Shown here piece by piece: positions 27,370-37,105 of a stretch of DNA of 64,000 nucleotides. Position 1 is the first letter of the stretch. Each line of letters starts with the position of its first letter. The notes under the pieces are model-generated. The model did not search any database. It worked only from the letters and a program-made list of their open reading frames with translations, and was not told where the DNA came from. This stretch comes from Edaphocola aurantiacus (GTDB lineage: Bacteria; Bacteroidota; Bacteroidia; Chitinophagales; Chitinophagaceae): assembly GCF_019797745.1 (NCBI RefSeq), contig NZ_VOSI01000002.1, positions 248,001-312,000 of the forward strand, in the 5' to 3' direction. The position numbers were made by a program, and so were the translations under genes.

Positions 27370-28359
27370 ATGTCAGAGGAAAAACTGAAAGCGCTCAAAA
27401 TGACGCTGGATAAGATTGATAAGGACTTTGGTAAAGGTTCTGTGATGAAGCTGGGTGAGAAGAATCAGTCAGAGATGGAAGTTATTTCTACGGGTTCTCT
27501 CGGACTGGATATTGCATTAGGAGTAGGCGGTCTGCCTAAAGGAAGAATTATAGAAATATACGGACCGGAATCTTCTGGTAAAACAACCATAGCTATACAT
27601 ACTGTTGCCGAAGCACAGAAAGCAGGCGGCATCTGCGCTATTATAGATGCGGAGCATGCTTTTGATGCTGCTTACGCCCGCAAACTCGGCGTAAATGTAG
27701 ATGAGTTACTGATTTCTCAACCAGACTATGGTGAGCAGGCCCTGGAGATTGCAGAGCGCCTGATCTTATCCGGAGCACTGGATGTAGTTGTAATTGACTC
27801 TGTAGCAGCCCTGGTACCGAAAGGTGAGCTGGAAGGCGAAATGGGTGAAAGCAAAATGGGATTGCAGGCTCGTCTGATGAGCCAGGCCATGCGTAAGCTG
27901 ACTGCCGCTATATCCCGTACTAACTGTACCTGTATTTTCATCAACCAGTTACGTGAAAAAATCGGTGTAATGTTCGGTAACCCGGAAACAACTACCGGTG
28001 GTAATGCCCTTAAATTCTATGCATCTGTACGTCTTGATATCCGCAGATCTACTGCAATTAAAGATGGTGATGTAGTTTTGGGTAACCGCGCTAAGGTTAA
28101 AGTAGTTAAAAACAAAGTTGCCCCTCCGTTCCGCGTAGCAGAATTCGACATTATGTATGGTGAGGGTATCAGCAAAATCGGAGAATTGATTGATCTTGGT
28201 GTTGAACTGGCTATCCTGACCAAAAGTGGTTCATGGTTCAGCTATGGTGATAACAAAATAGGCCAGGGTCGTGATGCAGTGAAAAACTTCCTGCAGGACA
28301 ATCCTGAATTTGCCGCAGAGATTGAAGCAAAGATAAGAGAGCAGCTGAAAACAGCTTAA
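27370..28359 (+). CDS. recA: Recombinase A
   Basis: A 329-residue DNA-dependent ATPase for homologous recombination and SOS induction. The Walker A motif GPESSGKTT is at about 65-73, and Walker B is in [13 protein letters not shown] (about 138-150). The L2 region follows [29 protein letters not shown] (about 195-222). It is shorter than E. coli RecA (352-353 residues) because the acidic C-terminal tail is mostly missing, as is common outside the Proteobacteria. It is monocistronic, between its own promoter and a terminator. Confidence 0.98.
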   Translation: MSEEKLKALKMTLDKIDKDFGKGSVMKLGEKNQSEMEVISTGSLGLDIALGVGGLPKGRIIEIYGPESSGKTTIAIHTVAEAQKAGGICAIIDAEHAFDAAYARKLGVNVDELLISQPDYGEQALEIAERLILSGALDVVVIDSVAALVPKGELEGEMGESKMGLQARLMSQAMRKLTAAISRTNCTCIFINQLREKIGVMFGNPETTTGGNALKFYASVRLDIRRSTAIKDGDVVLGNRAKVKVVKNKVAPPFRVAEFDIMYGEGISKIGELIDLGVELAILTKSGSWFSYGDNKIGQGRDAVKNFLQDNPEFAAEIEAKIREQLKTA

Positions 28360-28376
28360 TTCTGACCAATAAAACA

Positions 28377-28411
28377 GAAAAGGGTACGCAAATACAATGC
28401 GTACCCTTTTC
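28377..28411 (+). terminator. Terminator after recA
   Basis: Perfect 14-bp arms (28377-28390 and 28398-28411, core AGGGTACGCA) with a 7-base loop. Confidence 0.88.
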
Positions 28412-28444
28412 GTTTAAATACGGGCACAAAACGACCTTAAAAAC

Positions 28445-28477
28445 AAAGAGCGCAATCATTGTCTGATTGCGCTCTTT
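28445..28477 (-). terminator. Terminator after gldN
   Basis: Perfect 14-bp arms (28445-28458 and 28464-28477, core GAGCGCAATCA) with a 5-base loop, between the convergent recA and gldN. It is separate from the recA hairpin. Confidence 0.85.
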
Positions 28478-28496
28478 TAATATTGCTATAGAAGGA

Positions 28497-29399
28497 TTAT
28501 AATTCCCACATATCCATTTCTTTCTCGATGATTGCATTCATCTCATCTTGTCCTTTAATCAGACCATCAAATCCACCTTTGTAGTTCTCATTGGCAGGAT
28601 TATTATGGCTTGTTTTGAACACATAAGCAGAGAAGAAACCACGATCCAGGAAATCGGTCCATGACATACGACGTACATCATTCTCAGGATTATATACCTC
28701 ATACTGCGCCAGTACATCTCTGGCTTCAGGATAGTAAATTGTAAACAGTTTTCTGAAACCTCTCGGTAAACCCTGATCATCATAAGTGATCATTCTCGGA
28801 GAGATCGCACGGATACGGGAGATCATACGGCCGGCATTGCGGTCAAAAATCCAGTCTTCCTGAACTTCGTAGTTATCCACGTCTGCAGGGTTAAAAGAAC
28901 CCGCAACAGTAACCTGACGCTCTTCGCCGGTAACAGGATCAACAACCGTTTGAGTGGTAGAAGAACCTAACAGGTTATTATCGATTTCTTCAGTAGACAA
29001 TACGCGTGTAAACTTATCGTCAGAGAACGCTCTGATTTTACCTTTACGGGCTGCGTCAACTAAAATCTCGATGAAAGCACCACCGCCAGTATATTCATCA
29101 CCCTCGTACAGGAATGCTACGTTCTGCTTTTCTTTTACATCGATACGCTTCCAGACACGGCGTTTGAAGGCTACATCAATTTCACGGATATTGTGCCATT
29201 GTAAAGCTTTGTTGTCGTGATTTACACGATCAATCATCCCATCCGGAACTAATGAAGGCTGCCACTCTTGGGTTACATATTCCTTAGGACGAGCTTCACT
29301 GTTCGCTCTGTCAGCGTTTAAGGATCCTTGAGCCATAACAGCAGGGCCAACCATAACCAGGTTACCAAGGATTAATGAATATCTTAAAAGGGCTTTCAT
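28497..29399 (-). CDS. gldN: Gliding motility / T9SS protein GldN
   Basis: A 300-residue periplasmic protein with a signal peptide (MKALLRYSLILGNLVMVGPAVMA). The family signature is in the body: WRIDVKE-like VWKRIDVKEKQNVAFLYEGDE, VQEDWIFDRNAGRMISRIRAI, and FYSAYVFK-like DRGFFSAYVFKTSHNNPAN. GldN (PorN) binds GldK at the outer-membrane ring of the type IX secretion system, linking it to the GldLM motor. It is last in gldK-gldL-gldM-gldN, 33 bp after gldM. Confidence 0.94.
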   Translation of the reverse strand: MKALLRYSLILGNLVMVGPAVMAQGSLNADRANSEARPKEYVTQEWQPSLVPDGMIDRVNHDNKALQWHNIREIDVAFKRRVWKRIDVKEKQNVAFLYEGDEYTGGGAFIEILVDAARKGKIRAFSDDKFTRVLSTEEIDNNLLGSSTTQTVVDPVTGEERQVTVAGSFNPADVDNYEVQEDWIFDRNAGRMISRIRAISPRMITYDDQGLPRGFRKLFTIYYPEARDVLAQYEVYNPENDVRRMSWTDFLDRGFFSAYVFKTSHNNPANENYKGGFDGLIKGQDEMNAIIEKEMDMWEL

Positions 29400-29432
29400 A
29401 TCTAAATTTTCTTAATTATATTATTAATAATA

Positions 29433-31016
29433 TTATCTCAACTTCACAATAACCGCACCGTCAACTGGTCTAACGTTAGTTGTGTTCTGACCAATAACTT
29501 TGATATTTTCAAAATACCATACGTCACCAGGTTTAGAGGCTTTGATCAGGGCTTGTGCAGCTGCTGAACCAGCGAAGGTAGGTCCGGTAATATCTGCATA
29601 TTGCTCTTCATCAGATCCTTTAGCCATACGGGTAAAGCGGAAAGAAGAAACGGTGTATCTATAGTTATAGATGAAGTTTTCCAATTCTGCTACCAGACCT
29701 AACTGAGCTTTCGCCTGGTTAGCCGGTAAGATGATAGAACCTGTTTTGCTTGCGAACTTGATCACAGGAGCAGGTACTGTTCTGACACGCATTTTACCGC
29801 CGCCAACTTTTACAACCTGACCAGCCTTGTTCTTGGCAGAGATTGTATAATCAACACCCTGATAATTCGGGGTAGTTACTTTTACAGTATACTTACCAGA
29901 AGACACTTTAGAGATTGTAGCACCAGGCATATCCCATGATACATCTTCAATGTTATAACCAGAAGCAGACAGTGTAACCGGGTTATCAAGACCGATATAC
30001 ATTACATTCATCGCATCCAGCTGTAAAGAAGCACCTGCAGTACCTACGGTATAATTAAATGTCCAAGGTTGTGTTTCCGTTTTACCTTTTACAGTCAGAG
30101 AGATCGTACCACGTACTGTTTGTACACCTGTACCATTTGCTTTGAACTTGATTACACCCACACCATCTTTTACAGTTGCACCACCTACGTTAGAAGTAAC
30201 AACCGGATTAGCAGACTTACTGTAAGAAGCTAATGCAATGTTTGCAGTAATTTCATCACCAGCCAGTGCATAGTTTGTGCTTGGTACAGCGACAGCCATC
30301 AGACCATCAATCTTATAAACGGTAGAGTCAAATACCTCATCTCCTACCTGACTCATCAGGTGCTCGATCATTACGCTCTCTGAATTCTTCACATCACTCT
30401 GCCATTTAGAGAACAGGGTTACGGAAGCAATAACAGGAATGTTATGGAAGGTACCGAAAGACCAGTCACCACCAGGGTTCAGATCGCTCTTCTCAATTGC
30501 GTTAATTTTTAAAGGCAGCGATTTACGGATATCCGCTTGCTGATCTTGTGGAACTTTTGCAACCATGGAGTTAATATAATCTTCCAGTTGCTTTTTAACC
30601 ACATCACCTTTTTTCTCTTCAATGAATAATCTTGCAGCGATATCAATATCATCCATGAATTTGATACGCTTGGTTCCTCCTTCTGTTACCCAGCCACCTG
30701 CTGAGGTAACGATCTGGTCTTTCCATTTGGAAAGCTTATCATCCATTGACTGAGATTCAGTACGGATAATTTCCGCTATTTTGTATAATGAGTCTGCCTT
30801 AACTTTTAATTCAGGTCTCTTATCTGCAATGTGCTGGAATGCAGTATACATTCTCTTATTCTTATCTGCTATACCCTCATTTGAAGTCTCAATACTGGTA
30901 TTGATCGTGCTAAATGCATCCAACACCTCCTTAGTGATATTCAGAGCTAACATCGCTGTTAACACCAAATACATAAGGTTGATCATCAACTGCCGGGGCT
31001 CCTTAGGTATTGACAT
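29433..31016 (-). CDS. gldM: Gliding motility / T9SS motor protein GldM
   Basis: A 527-residue protein with one N-terminal membrane helix right after MSIPKEPRQLM (NLMYLVLTAMLALNITKEVL), followed by the long periplasmic part of four domains. GldM (PorM) forms, with GldL, the proton-driven rotary motor of T9SS and gliding. Its periplasmic domains reach GldKN at the outer membrane. The start is firm: the family motif PKEPRQ is at the N-terminus. It lies 51 bp after gldL. Confidence 0.95.
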   Translation of the reverse strand: MSIPKEPRQLMINLMYLVLTAMLALNITKEVLDAFSTINTSIETSNEGIADKNKRMYTAFQHIADKRPELKVKADSLYKIAEIIRTESQSMDDKLSKWKDQIVTSAGGWVTEGGTKRIKFMDDIDIAARLFIEEKKGDVVKKQLEDYINSMVAKVPQDQQADIRKSLPLKINAIEKSDLNPGGDWSFGTFHNIPVIASVTLFSKWQSDVKNSESVMIEHLMSQVGDEVFDSTVYKIDGLMAVAVPSTNYALAGDEITANIALASYSKSANPVVTSNVGGATVKDGVGVIKFKANGTGVQTVRGTISLTVKGKTETQPWTFNYTVGTAGASLQLDAMNVMYIGLDNPVTLSASGYNIEDVSWDMPGATISKVSSGKYTVKVTTPNYQGVDYTISAKNKAGQVVKVGGGKMRVRTVPAPVIKFASKTGSIILPANQAKAQLGLVAELENFIYNYRYTVSSFRFTRMAKGSDEEQYADITGPTFAGSAAAQALIKASKPGDVWYFENIKVIGQNTTNVRPVDGAVIVKLR

Positions 31017-31067
31017 CCTTTATCCTTTTGTTATATAGTGAATTAATTAAGTTGAAACAATCTCAGG

Positions 31068-31913
31068 TTAACGTCCCTGCATAGCAGATAACATGTTACC
31101 GTAAATGCTGTTCAATGAAGTTAAGTTTCTGTTCAGGGAAGCAATTTGTGTTTTCACTGCTTCTGCATCCTGAGCGGTAGAAGACATTGCTTCTGAAGCG
31201 CTTGCCAATGTACCGTAGAATTTGTTCATTGCTTTCAGGTGATTGTTTGCATCTTGCAATTCTACTTCGTAAATCTGGTTCAGGGAACCTAAGTTTTTAG
31301 ACAATGTCTGTACTTGTGAGTGGAATTTCTGAGTATCTTCTGCAGCATTGTTGAAAGACTGCATTGTACCTACTGCTCCAGCGAAAGTATCTTTCATCTG
31401 ACCTAATGAAGTTGCTGCTTCACGAGCACTTTGAGTGAACTCGCCTGTTGCTGCAGTTACATCAGTGATATCTTTCATTTGACTAACGGTAGTACCGAAT
31501 TTATCAAAGTTTGATTTCAGGCTCTTGAAGTAATCTGCTTTCAGATCTGCTTCGTCCAGCATTTTATCCAGTGCTGCACCAGCTCCTGTTGCACCGCTTC
31601 CGCTACCAGCACCTAATGGTTGTGTAGGAGGAACGAATTTGATACCTTTTTTATAACCTTCAACTACAGGGTTTTCATCCAGGTTAGGATAGTAACGCTC
31701 CCAGTAGTAATCTTTATGAGGAGGTAAGATACCTAACAGTAAGAATAGAAACGCTTCAGTTAACAGACCAATAGTCAACATGGTACCAGCTCCTGGTAAG
31801 TGCTCCAGTTTAAACAGGGCTCCCACCAATACTACAGCCGCACCCACACCAATGATCAGGTTTTTGATATATTTACCTTTCTTCGTTTCAAAAAATAAGA
31901 CTATTGAATTCAT
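31068..31913 (-). CDS. gldL: Gliding motility / T9SS motor protein GldL
   Basis: A 281-residue inner-membrane protein. It has two membrane helices (about 16-36 and 43-62) in the N-terminus and a long cytoplasmic coiled coil (about 115-275). K35 after the first helix and E53 in the second (LLTEAFLFLLLG) are candidates for the charged residues that carry the proton in GldL motors; their exact equivalence was not aligned. With GldM it powers secretion of the sorting-domain proteins at 1530-6347 and 38327-40243. Confidence 0.94.
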   Translation of the reverse strand: MNSIVLFFETKKGKYIKNLIIGVGAAVVLVGALFKLEHLPGAGTMLTIGLLTEAFLFLLLGILPPHKDYYWERYYPNLDENPVVEGYKKGIKFVPPTQPLGAGSGSGATGAGAALDKMLDEADLKADYFKSLKSNFDKFGTTVSQMKDITDVTAATGEFTQSAREAATSLGQMKDTFAGAVGTMQSFNNAAEDTQKFHSQVQTLSKNLGSLNQIYEVELQDANNHLKAMNKFYGTLASASEAMSSTAQDAEAVKTQIASLNRNLTSLNSIYGNMLSAMQGR

Positions 31914-31950
31914 TATTTTGAGTTGTTTAATTATTGTTATTAATGATTAA

Positions 31951-33231
31951 TTATTTTCTGGTACCAGGTGCAGGTTCAGCGATACCGATTGCCTCAGCAG
32001 TACGGATATAAACGTTTCTGAAACCAATGTATGCCTTAGCAGTATCAGCAAATTCATAGTCACGGTTTTGGATTTGTAAGAACGGAGCAGGGTCTCTCCA
32101 GCTACCACCTTTAACTACTTTTCTGCGCATCCACGCTGGGTCAGAATCTTTAATTTTAATATTGATATCCGGGTTCATATCAGAAAGGAAGTTGCGGTCA
32201 TAAGCACTTACAGTATACGTTGTGCTTGTCCACTCTGCAACGTTTCCGGACATGTTGAACAGACCGTAGTCGTTCGCCCAGTAAGCATCAGCTCTTGTGG
32301 TATAAAGACCACCGTCTGCTGCGTAGTCGCCACGGCCAGGTTTGAAGTTAGCCAGGTAACATCCTTTTTGGTTGGCCACATATGGTCCGCCCCAAGGATA
32401 TGGAGACAGTTGACGACCACCTCTTGCTGCCCACTCCCATTGCGTTTCGCTAGGCAGTGCGAAGTAACCTTCGAAGTACAGTTTACGAGATTCTCTGTCT
32501 GTTTTCCACAATTGTGTTCTCCAGTGAGCGAAAGCATTAGCCTGGAACCAGGTAACACCTACTACAGGATACTCATTGAATGTAGGAGACCAGTTGTATT
32601 GTAAAGCGATCGGCTCATTGTTAGAGTAGTTGAACTGTCTTACCCAAACAGCTGTATCCGGGTAGGAAGAAATGCTCTTTTTTACAACGAAATCCGTTCT
32701 TGGTTTTCCCGGATTTTTAGTCGCTTCTTCGTAATCGAAGTAAGAGAAGTTATATACCAGTTTGGAATTATCAAACTCTTTTTTACCCCAACCCGATTGC
32801 TCTGCAGGGATGTATAAGTTCATCAGCTGATCTTGAACATCAGCGTCTTTCCAGTTGATTTTTTGCTTCCAGTCAATACGTTGGGAGCCATCTTCGTTAT
32901 CTACAAAATGCTGTAATTGCGTATGTGCGATTGAATCTCTTACCCAGTTCGTAAATTGACGATACTCTGCATTAGTGATTTCGGTAGCATCCATATAGAA
33001 CCCTTGCACCTGAACGTTGCGCACTTCAGCATCTAATGCATTCTGAACATCCTGATCGCTGTAGCCAGTTCTTAGATAGCCCGCCGGAACCCAAACCATA
33101 CCTACTGGTGTAGGAGGTCTGTAGCTGGGATTTGTGTTGTAATCACCCACAACCTGACCTTGCGAACCAGGTTTTCCGCAACTGGCGAACAACATAGCGA
33201 CAACGGCAATACTCAAGGATTGTTTTCTCAT
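31951..33231 (-). CDS. gldK: Gliding motility / T9SS lipoprotein GldK
   Basis: A 426-residue outer-membrane lipoprotein. The signal peptide ends in lipobox LFASC with lipid-modified C18. Residues about 45-405 form an FGE-sulfatase-like domain: GMVWVPAGYLRTGYSD, FYMDATEITNAEYRQF, LPSETQWEWAARGG (about 260-273), SGNVAEWTSTTY and VVKGGSWRDPAPF. Related GldJ and GldK share this fold, but position before gldL-M-N identifies it as GldK (PorK), the ring component bound by GldN. The catalytic Cys of true formylglycine-generating enzymes is not evident. Confidence 0.92.
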   Translation of the reverse strand: MRKQSLSIAVVAMLFASCGKPGSQGQVVGDYNTNPSYRPPTPVGMVWVPAGYLRTGYSDQDVQNALDAEVRNVQVQGFYMDATEITNAEYRQFTNWVRDSIAHTQLQHFVDNEDGSQRIDWKQKINWKDADVQDQLMNLYIPAEQSGWGKKEFDNSKLVYNFSYFDYEEATKNPGKPRTDFVVKKSISSYPDTAVWVRQFNYSNNEPIALQYNWSPTFNEYPVVGVTWFQANAFAHWRTQLWKTDRESRKLYFEGYFALPSETQWEWAARGGRQLSPYPWGGPYVANQKGCYLANFKPGRGDYAADGGLYTTRADAYWANDYGLFNMSGNVAEWTSTTYTVSAYDRNFLSDMNPDINIKIKDSDPAWMRRKVVKGGSWRDPAPFLQIQNRDYEFADTAKAYIGFRNVYIRTAEAIGIAEPAPGTRK

Positions 33232-33584
33232 CTGTTTGTAATTTTCTTTGTTATTGCTTCTTGATTTTTAAGTTTTCTGCCCAACAAAAGTTTTAGCAAA
33301 ATATTAAAATAATGATATCTAACCTTTCAGGGCCTGAACTCGTCTAAATTCATAAAACACTTAAAGATAAAGCACTTTAACGATTTTTTACAAGTTTTTT
33401 AACCAAATTTAATTTCCAAATATCTAAAAAAAACTTCAGAAATCAAATATTTTCTAAAAAATCACAGCACAATATTTAAAAAGTTTTTTAAATAAACAAG
33501 TGTCTTGCTCTTTTTTTACTAAAAAACAGAGTGGGTACCCTTATTTAACAGTTAACAATTGGCTAAATAAAGATATTTTGTAAA
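33232..33584 (-). other. AT-rich gap upstream of gldK
   Basis: These 353 bp lie upstream of gldK and downstream of the YyaL-type gene's stop. They are very AT-rich, with runs of A and T. The only candidate signal is CAAATTTA at 33404-33411, which reads TAAATTTG towards gldK about 170 bp before its ATG. No small ORF or clear hairpin is seen. Confidence 0.5.
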
Positions 33585-35627
33585 TTATTCCAACATTTCT
33601 TTCACTTTTATTTTAGATAAAATATTTCTCAGCCCTGTCTCGGGTGGTAAACAGGCAAAGTGATCACAGAGATAGAGTTGTTGCTCGCCCGAAAGGTTCT
33701 TCCCGACACACACAGGTAATTGATTACCAGGCTGAACGGGCATAAGTAGAACATGCGGGATAAAGGTCCTGTGTAGGGTAGACAGGCTCTCTTCAATATT
33801 ATTTCCGGCGATAAGGAGGGTGTTCAAATTATTATAACGTTGCAATGTTGTAGCCCAGTATGCAAAAGAGGTAGGATATCTGATAACCTTTGCCTGCATA
33901 CTCAATAACATGCGCTTTCCACGGCTTTCGGTCTCCTGATCTTCATACCATCTCGCCAGGCGAATGCTGTTTTCTGCCATCACCGCGTTCACAGAAGGCA
34001 TTGCTCCGTCATAGGTTTCAATCTTGCGCACAATAATATCTTTCTGTGCTTCATCGCTAAAATAAAAGAATAGCTGCTGCGGATCGCTGAAATGCGCTAC
34101 GGTATACTGGTAAAGGCTTTGAGCAATATCCAGGTACCTGCCGTCTGCCAGTGTACTGCTGTAATCCAGCAGCGCCTTGATCAGGTAAGCATAATCCTCC
34201 AGGCTGGCATTAAATTTCACCTGCTTTCCATCATAACTACGATATAAAATGCTGTCTTTCCGGAAGGTCTGTAATAACCAGTCCAGAAGTACTGAAGCGG
34301 CATCACTGTATTTCTTTTCGCCCAGTGCTGTAGCAGCTTTCAGCAATGCAGAAGCCATCAGTGCATTCCAGGACAGGAGAATTTTATGGTCCAGTAATGG
34401 CCGGTTACGCTGTGCCCTCCGGCCGAATAATTGCTGCTTCATTGTAAGCAGTAGTTCGTCCAGATTTTCGGAGGTTAAGCTGTATTTTTCCCGTATATAA
34501 TGCAACGGTTTATCATTATGCAGAATAGTGGCCCCTTCCCAGTTCCCTTCAGGAGTAATATCCCAGTATTCCAGCAATGCCGGATGAATATCCGGGATGA
34601 GCTCCAGAACCTCTTCATAAGTCCAGGTGTAAAATTTACCTTCCTCACCATCAGAGTCCGCGTCCAGCGCCGCAAAGAAGCCTTTTCCGCTTTGCTCAGG
34701 AGATAATTCGCGCAGGCAGAAAGCAATTGTTTCTTCTATCACCCGGCGGTATCTTTCGGCCCCGGTAATCTTATACGCATCTGATAAAACCTGGATAAAT
34801 AGTGCGTTGTCATACAGCATCTTTTCAAAATGCGGAATCAACCAGTCATTATCGGTAGCGTAGCGTGCCAGTCCGCCCCCAATCTGGTCATATATACCAC
34901 CGTTCAGCAGGACATCGAGACTAAGCAGGGCCTGATCCAGCGCGGTTTTGTTATCTGTAAAAAAGTAATAGTCCAACAAAAACTGGATCGTCATAGTCTG
35001 TGGAAATTTAGGTGCGGCACCAAAGCCTCCGCTCTCCATATCTGCCTGTCCCATTATGTTTCGAAACACCGTTTCAAACTGCTGCTGCGGGTTTTCGGTT
35101 TCCGTGCCAACAGCAGTTTCGGTAAGGCTCAATTGCTGCAGATGCGACACCAGCTGTTCGGACTGATGATGAATATCTTCAGGTTTTTTCAACCAGGTCA
35201 TGTGTATTGCTTCCAGGACTTCCATCCAGGAGGCTCTTTGGTATACCCTTTTAGGAGGAAAATAGGTGCCGCCATAAAAGGGCTTACGCTCCGGTGTCAC
35301 AAACATGTTCAGGGGCCAGCCTCCCTGCCCGTTCAGCACCTGTAGGGCATCCATGTACAAATGGTCCACATCAGGGCGCTCTTCGCGGTCTACTTTTATA
35401 TTGATAAAATGCTCGTTCATGTATGCCGCAATAGCCTCATCTTCGAAACTCTCTCTCTCCATAACATGACACCAGTGGCATGCTGCATATCCAATACTGA
35501 CCAGGACAGGTTTCTGCTCCCGGCGGGCGCGCTCAAAAGCTTCTTCTCCCCAGGGATACCACTCAACGGGGTTATGAGCATGCTGCAAAAGATAAGGACT
35601 TGATTCGTGTATGAGACGGTTAGCCAT
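33585..35627 (-). CDS. YyaL/SPATA20-type thioredoxin-domain protein (DUF255)
   Basis: A 680-residue protein. The N-terminal thioredoxin-like domain (about 1-165) has [33 protein letters not shown] (CxxC, about 49-64), [13 protein letters not shown] and [10 protein letters not shown]. The remaining about 500 residues form an (alpha/alpha)6-barrel like that of AGE/glycoside hydrolase family proteins ([28 protein letters not shown]). The family is widespread and its substrate is unknown; a redox or sugar-binding role is inferred only from fold. No signal peptide is present. Confidence 0.9.
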   Translation of the reverse strand: MANRLIHESSPYLLQHAHNPVEWYPWGEEAFERARREQKPVLVSIGYAACHWCHVMERESFEDEAIAAYMNEHFINIKVDREERPDVDHLYMDALQVLNGQGGWPLNMFVTPERKPFYGGTYFPPKRVYQRASWMEVLEAIHMTWLKKPEDIHHQSEQLVSHLQQLSLTETAVGTETENPQQQFETVFRNIMGQADMESGGFGAAPKFPQTMTIQFLLDYYFFTDNKTALDQALLSLDVLLNGGIYDQIGGGLARYATDNDWLIPHFEKMLYDNALFIQVLSDAYKITGAERYRRVIEETIAFCLRELSPEQSGKGFFAALDADSDGEEGKFYTWTYEEVLELIPDIHPALLEYWDITPEGNWEGATILHNDKPLHYIREKYSLTSENLDELLLTMKQQLFGRRAQRNRPLLDHKILLSWNALMASALLKAATALGEKKYSDAASVLLDWLLQTFRKDSILYRSYDGKQVKFNASLEDYAYLIKALLDYSSTLADGRYLDIAQSLYQYTVAHFSDPQQLFFYFSDEAQKDIIVRKIETYDGAMPSVNAVMAENSIRLARWYEDQETESRGKRMLLSMQAKVIRYPTSFAYWATTLQRYNNLNTLLIAGNNIEESLSTLHRTFIPHVLLMPVQPGNQLPVCVGKNLSGEQQLYLCDHFACLPPETGLRNILSKIKVKEMLE

Positions 35628-35725
35628 AATTGTGTTTGATCTGTTTTTAACCGGTGAAATCCAGTTAGATATAGTTAAATGAAATATAAAGGGATGAAAT
35701 TAGTCATTTTTGCCATTTGGAAGAT

Positions 35726-35733
35726 TAACTTTG
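35726..35733 (+). promoter_or_regulatory. -7 box of the histidine kinase gene
   Basis: TAACTTTG matches TAnnTTTG, 37 bp before the ATG at 35771. No -33 box at the right distance. Confidence 0.5.
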
Positions 35734-35770
35734 CGCAATATGCAGCAAAGGCTGCCCGGATGAATCTGAT

Positions 35771-37048
35771 ATGAAAAAAGTATTTCCTGTTATTATTGTC
35801 CTCATATGTCTCTCCCTCTTCGGGCTGATGTTTATTCAGCTCAACTGGGTAAAAACGACAATGGAGGTGCAGAAGATTAAGTATAGCTTTGAGATTGAGA
35901 ATGTTATAAACAAGACCCGTTCTGACCTACGCAGCCGTTTGGCTATGGTCCGGGGGCTTAACCCTAATTTTATCCGTATTACAGATCTGAATTCAGATAA
36001 CTTTCTGTGGTCTGGTGTGAGTACCTTACCAGAGGCTGATATCCGCAATATTATTCAGACGCACCTTAATGAGGAAAAGATAAAACTACCCTTTGAATAC
36101 TGCATTACCCTAAGGGGAATGGTAGAAAATAATTCCCGTAATTTCAGAAGAGAAATGTTTGAAAGTGCTTACCAGGCACCACTTACGCTGGATGGCAGTT
36201 ACGGATTGATTCTGTATATCGAGGAGCCTAAAAATTATATTTCTCAGCGTACGGCATGGATGTTTGGTGCCGCAGCTTTATTTACGATTATCATTATTGC
36301 GGCTTTTGCACTGACCATCCGAACCATGTTTAACCAGAAAAAGATCGCAGAAATCAAGTCGGACTTTATCAACAACATGACGCATGAGTTCAAAACGCCG
36401 CTGGCTACAATCTCCCTGGCATCTGATGCCCTTTCGATGGAGAAAGTACGCAAAAACCCCGATATGCTGGATTACTATGCCGGCATCATTAAATCGGAAA
36501 ATAAGCGGATGAACAAGCAGGTTGAAAAAATTCTGCAGGCAGCGCAGATCGACAAAGATGATCTTAAGCTGAAATTGCAACCGATTAATGTACATGATGT
36601 TATCGAGAAAATGACGGAAAGTTTCTCCCTGCAGATTGAGCAGCAAAACGGCACACTGGCCTCTAACCTGCTGGCCAAAAAATCGCTGATCATGGCAGAT
36701 GAAGTGCACTTTTCCAACATTATATATAACCTTATGGATAATGCCGTTAAGTACTCCGGCGATCACGTTAAACTAGAGATATCTACGGCTAACAGCAAGG
36801 GCAATGTGGTGATCAAAATAAAGGATAGCGGCATTGGTATGAACAAAGAGACGCAAATGCATATTTTTGAAAAATTCTACCGTGCCCATACCGGCAATCT
36901 GCACAACATCAAAGGGTTCGGCCTGGGGCTGAGCTATGTGAAAGCGATTGTAGAATCCCATAAAGGAAAAATAAAGGTGGACAGCGCATTGGGAAAGGGA
37001 AGTACCTTTACTATTGAACTGCCTTTATCTTCAGAAGAAATCGCGTAA
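35771..37048 (+). CDS. Membrane sensor histidine kinase, no adjacent response regulator
   Basis: A 425-residue class I kinase. Two membrane helices (about 5-25 and 157-180) bracket a periplasmic sensor region of about 130 residues. HisKA follows, with phospho-acceptor H205 in NNMTHEFKTPLATISLASDA. The ATP domain has the N box IIYNLMDNAVKYSGD (about 318-332), G1 IKDSGIGMN (about 351-359) and G2 GFGLGLSYVKAIVESH. The layout resembles RprX-type kinases of Bacteroidota. No response regulator lies on either side, so the partner is encoded elsewhere. Confidence 0.92.
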   Translation: MKKVFPVIIVLICLSLFGLMFIQLNWVKTTMEVQKIKYSFEIENVINKTRSDLRSRLAMVRGLNPNFIRITDLNSDNFLWSGVSTLPEADIRNIIQTHLNEEKIKLPFEYCITLRGMVENNSRNFRREMFESAYQAPLTLDGSYGLILYIEEPKNYISQRTAWMFGAAALFTIIIIAAFALTIRTMFNQKKIAEIKSDFINNMTHEFKTPLATISLASDALSMEKVRKNPDMLDYYAGIIKSENKRMNKQVEKILQAAQIDKDDLKLKLQPINVHDVIEKMTESFSLQIEQQNGTLASNLLAKKSLIMADEVHFSNIIYNLMDNAVKYSGDHVKLEISTANSKGNVVIKIKDSGIGMNKETQMHIFEKFYRAHTGNLHNIKGFGLGLSYVKAIVESHKGKIKVDSALGKGSTFTIELPLSSEEIA

Positions 37049-37105
37049 ACTCAATTCTTTTTATACTCATTTATTAACCAAAAAATCAAAACAGAAAACA
37101 ATTTT

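Noticed and set aside
35695-35706. TGA-N6-TCA near the histidine kinase promoter
   Set aside because: Its centre is 25.5 bp, not 29.5 bp, before the -7 box. Such a 6-base pattern is expected about 16 times by chance in 64 kb.
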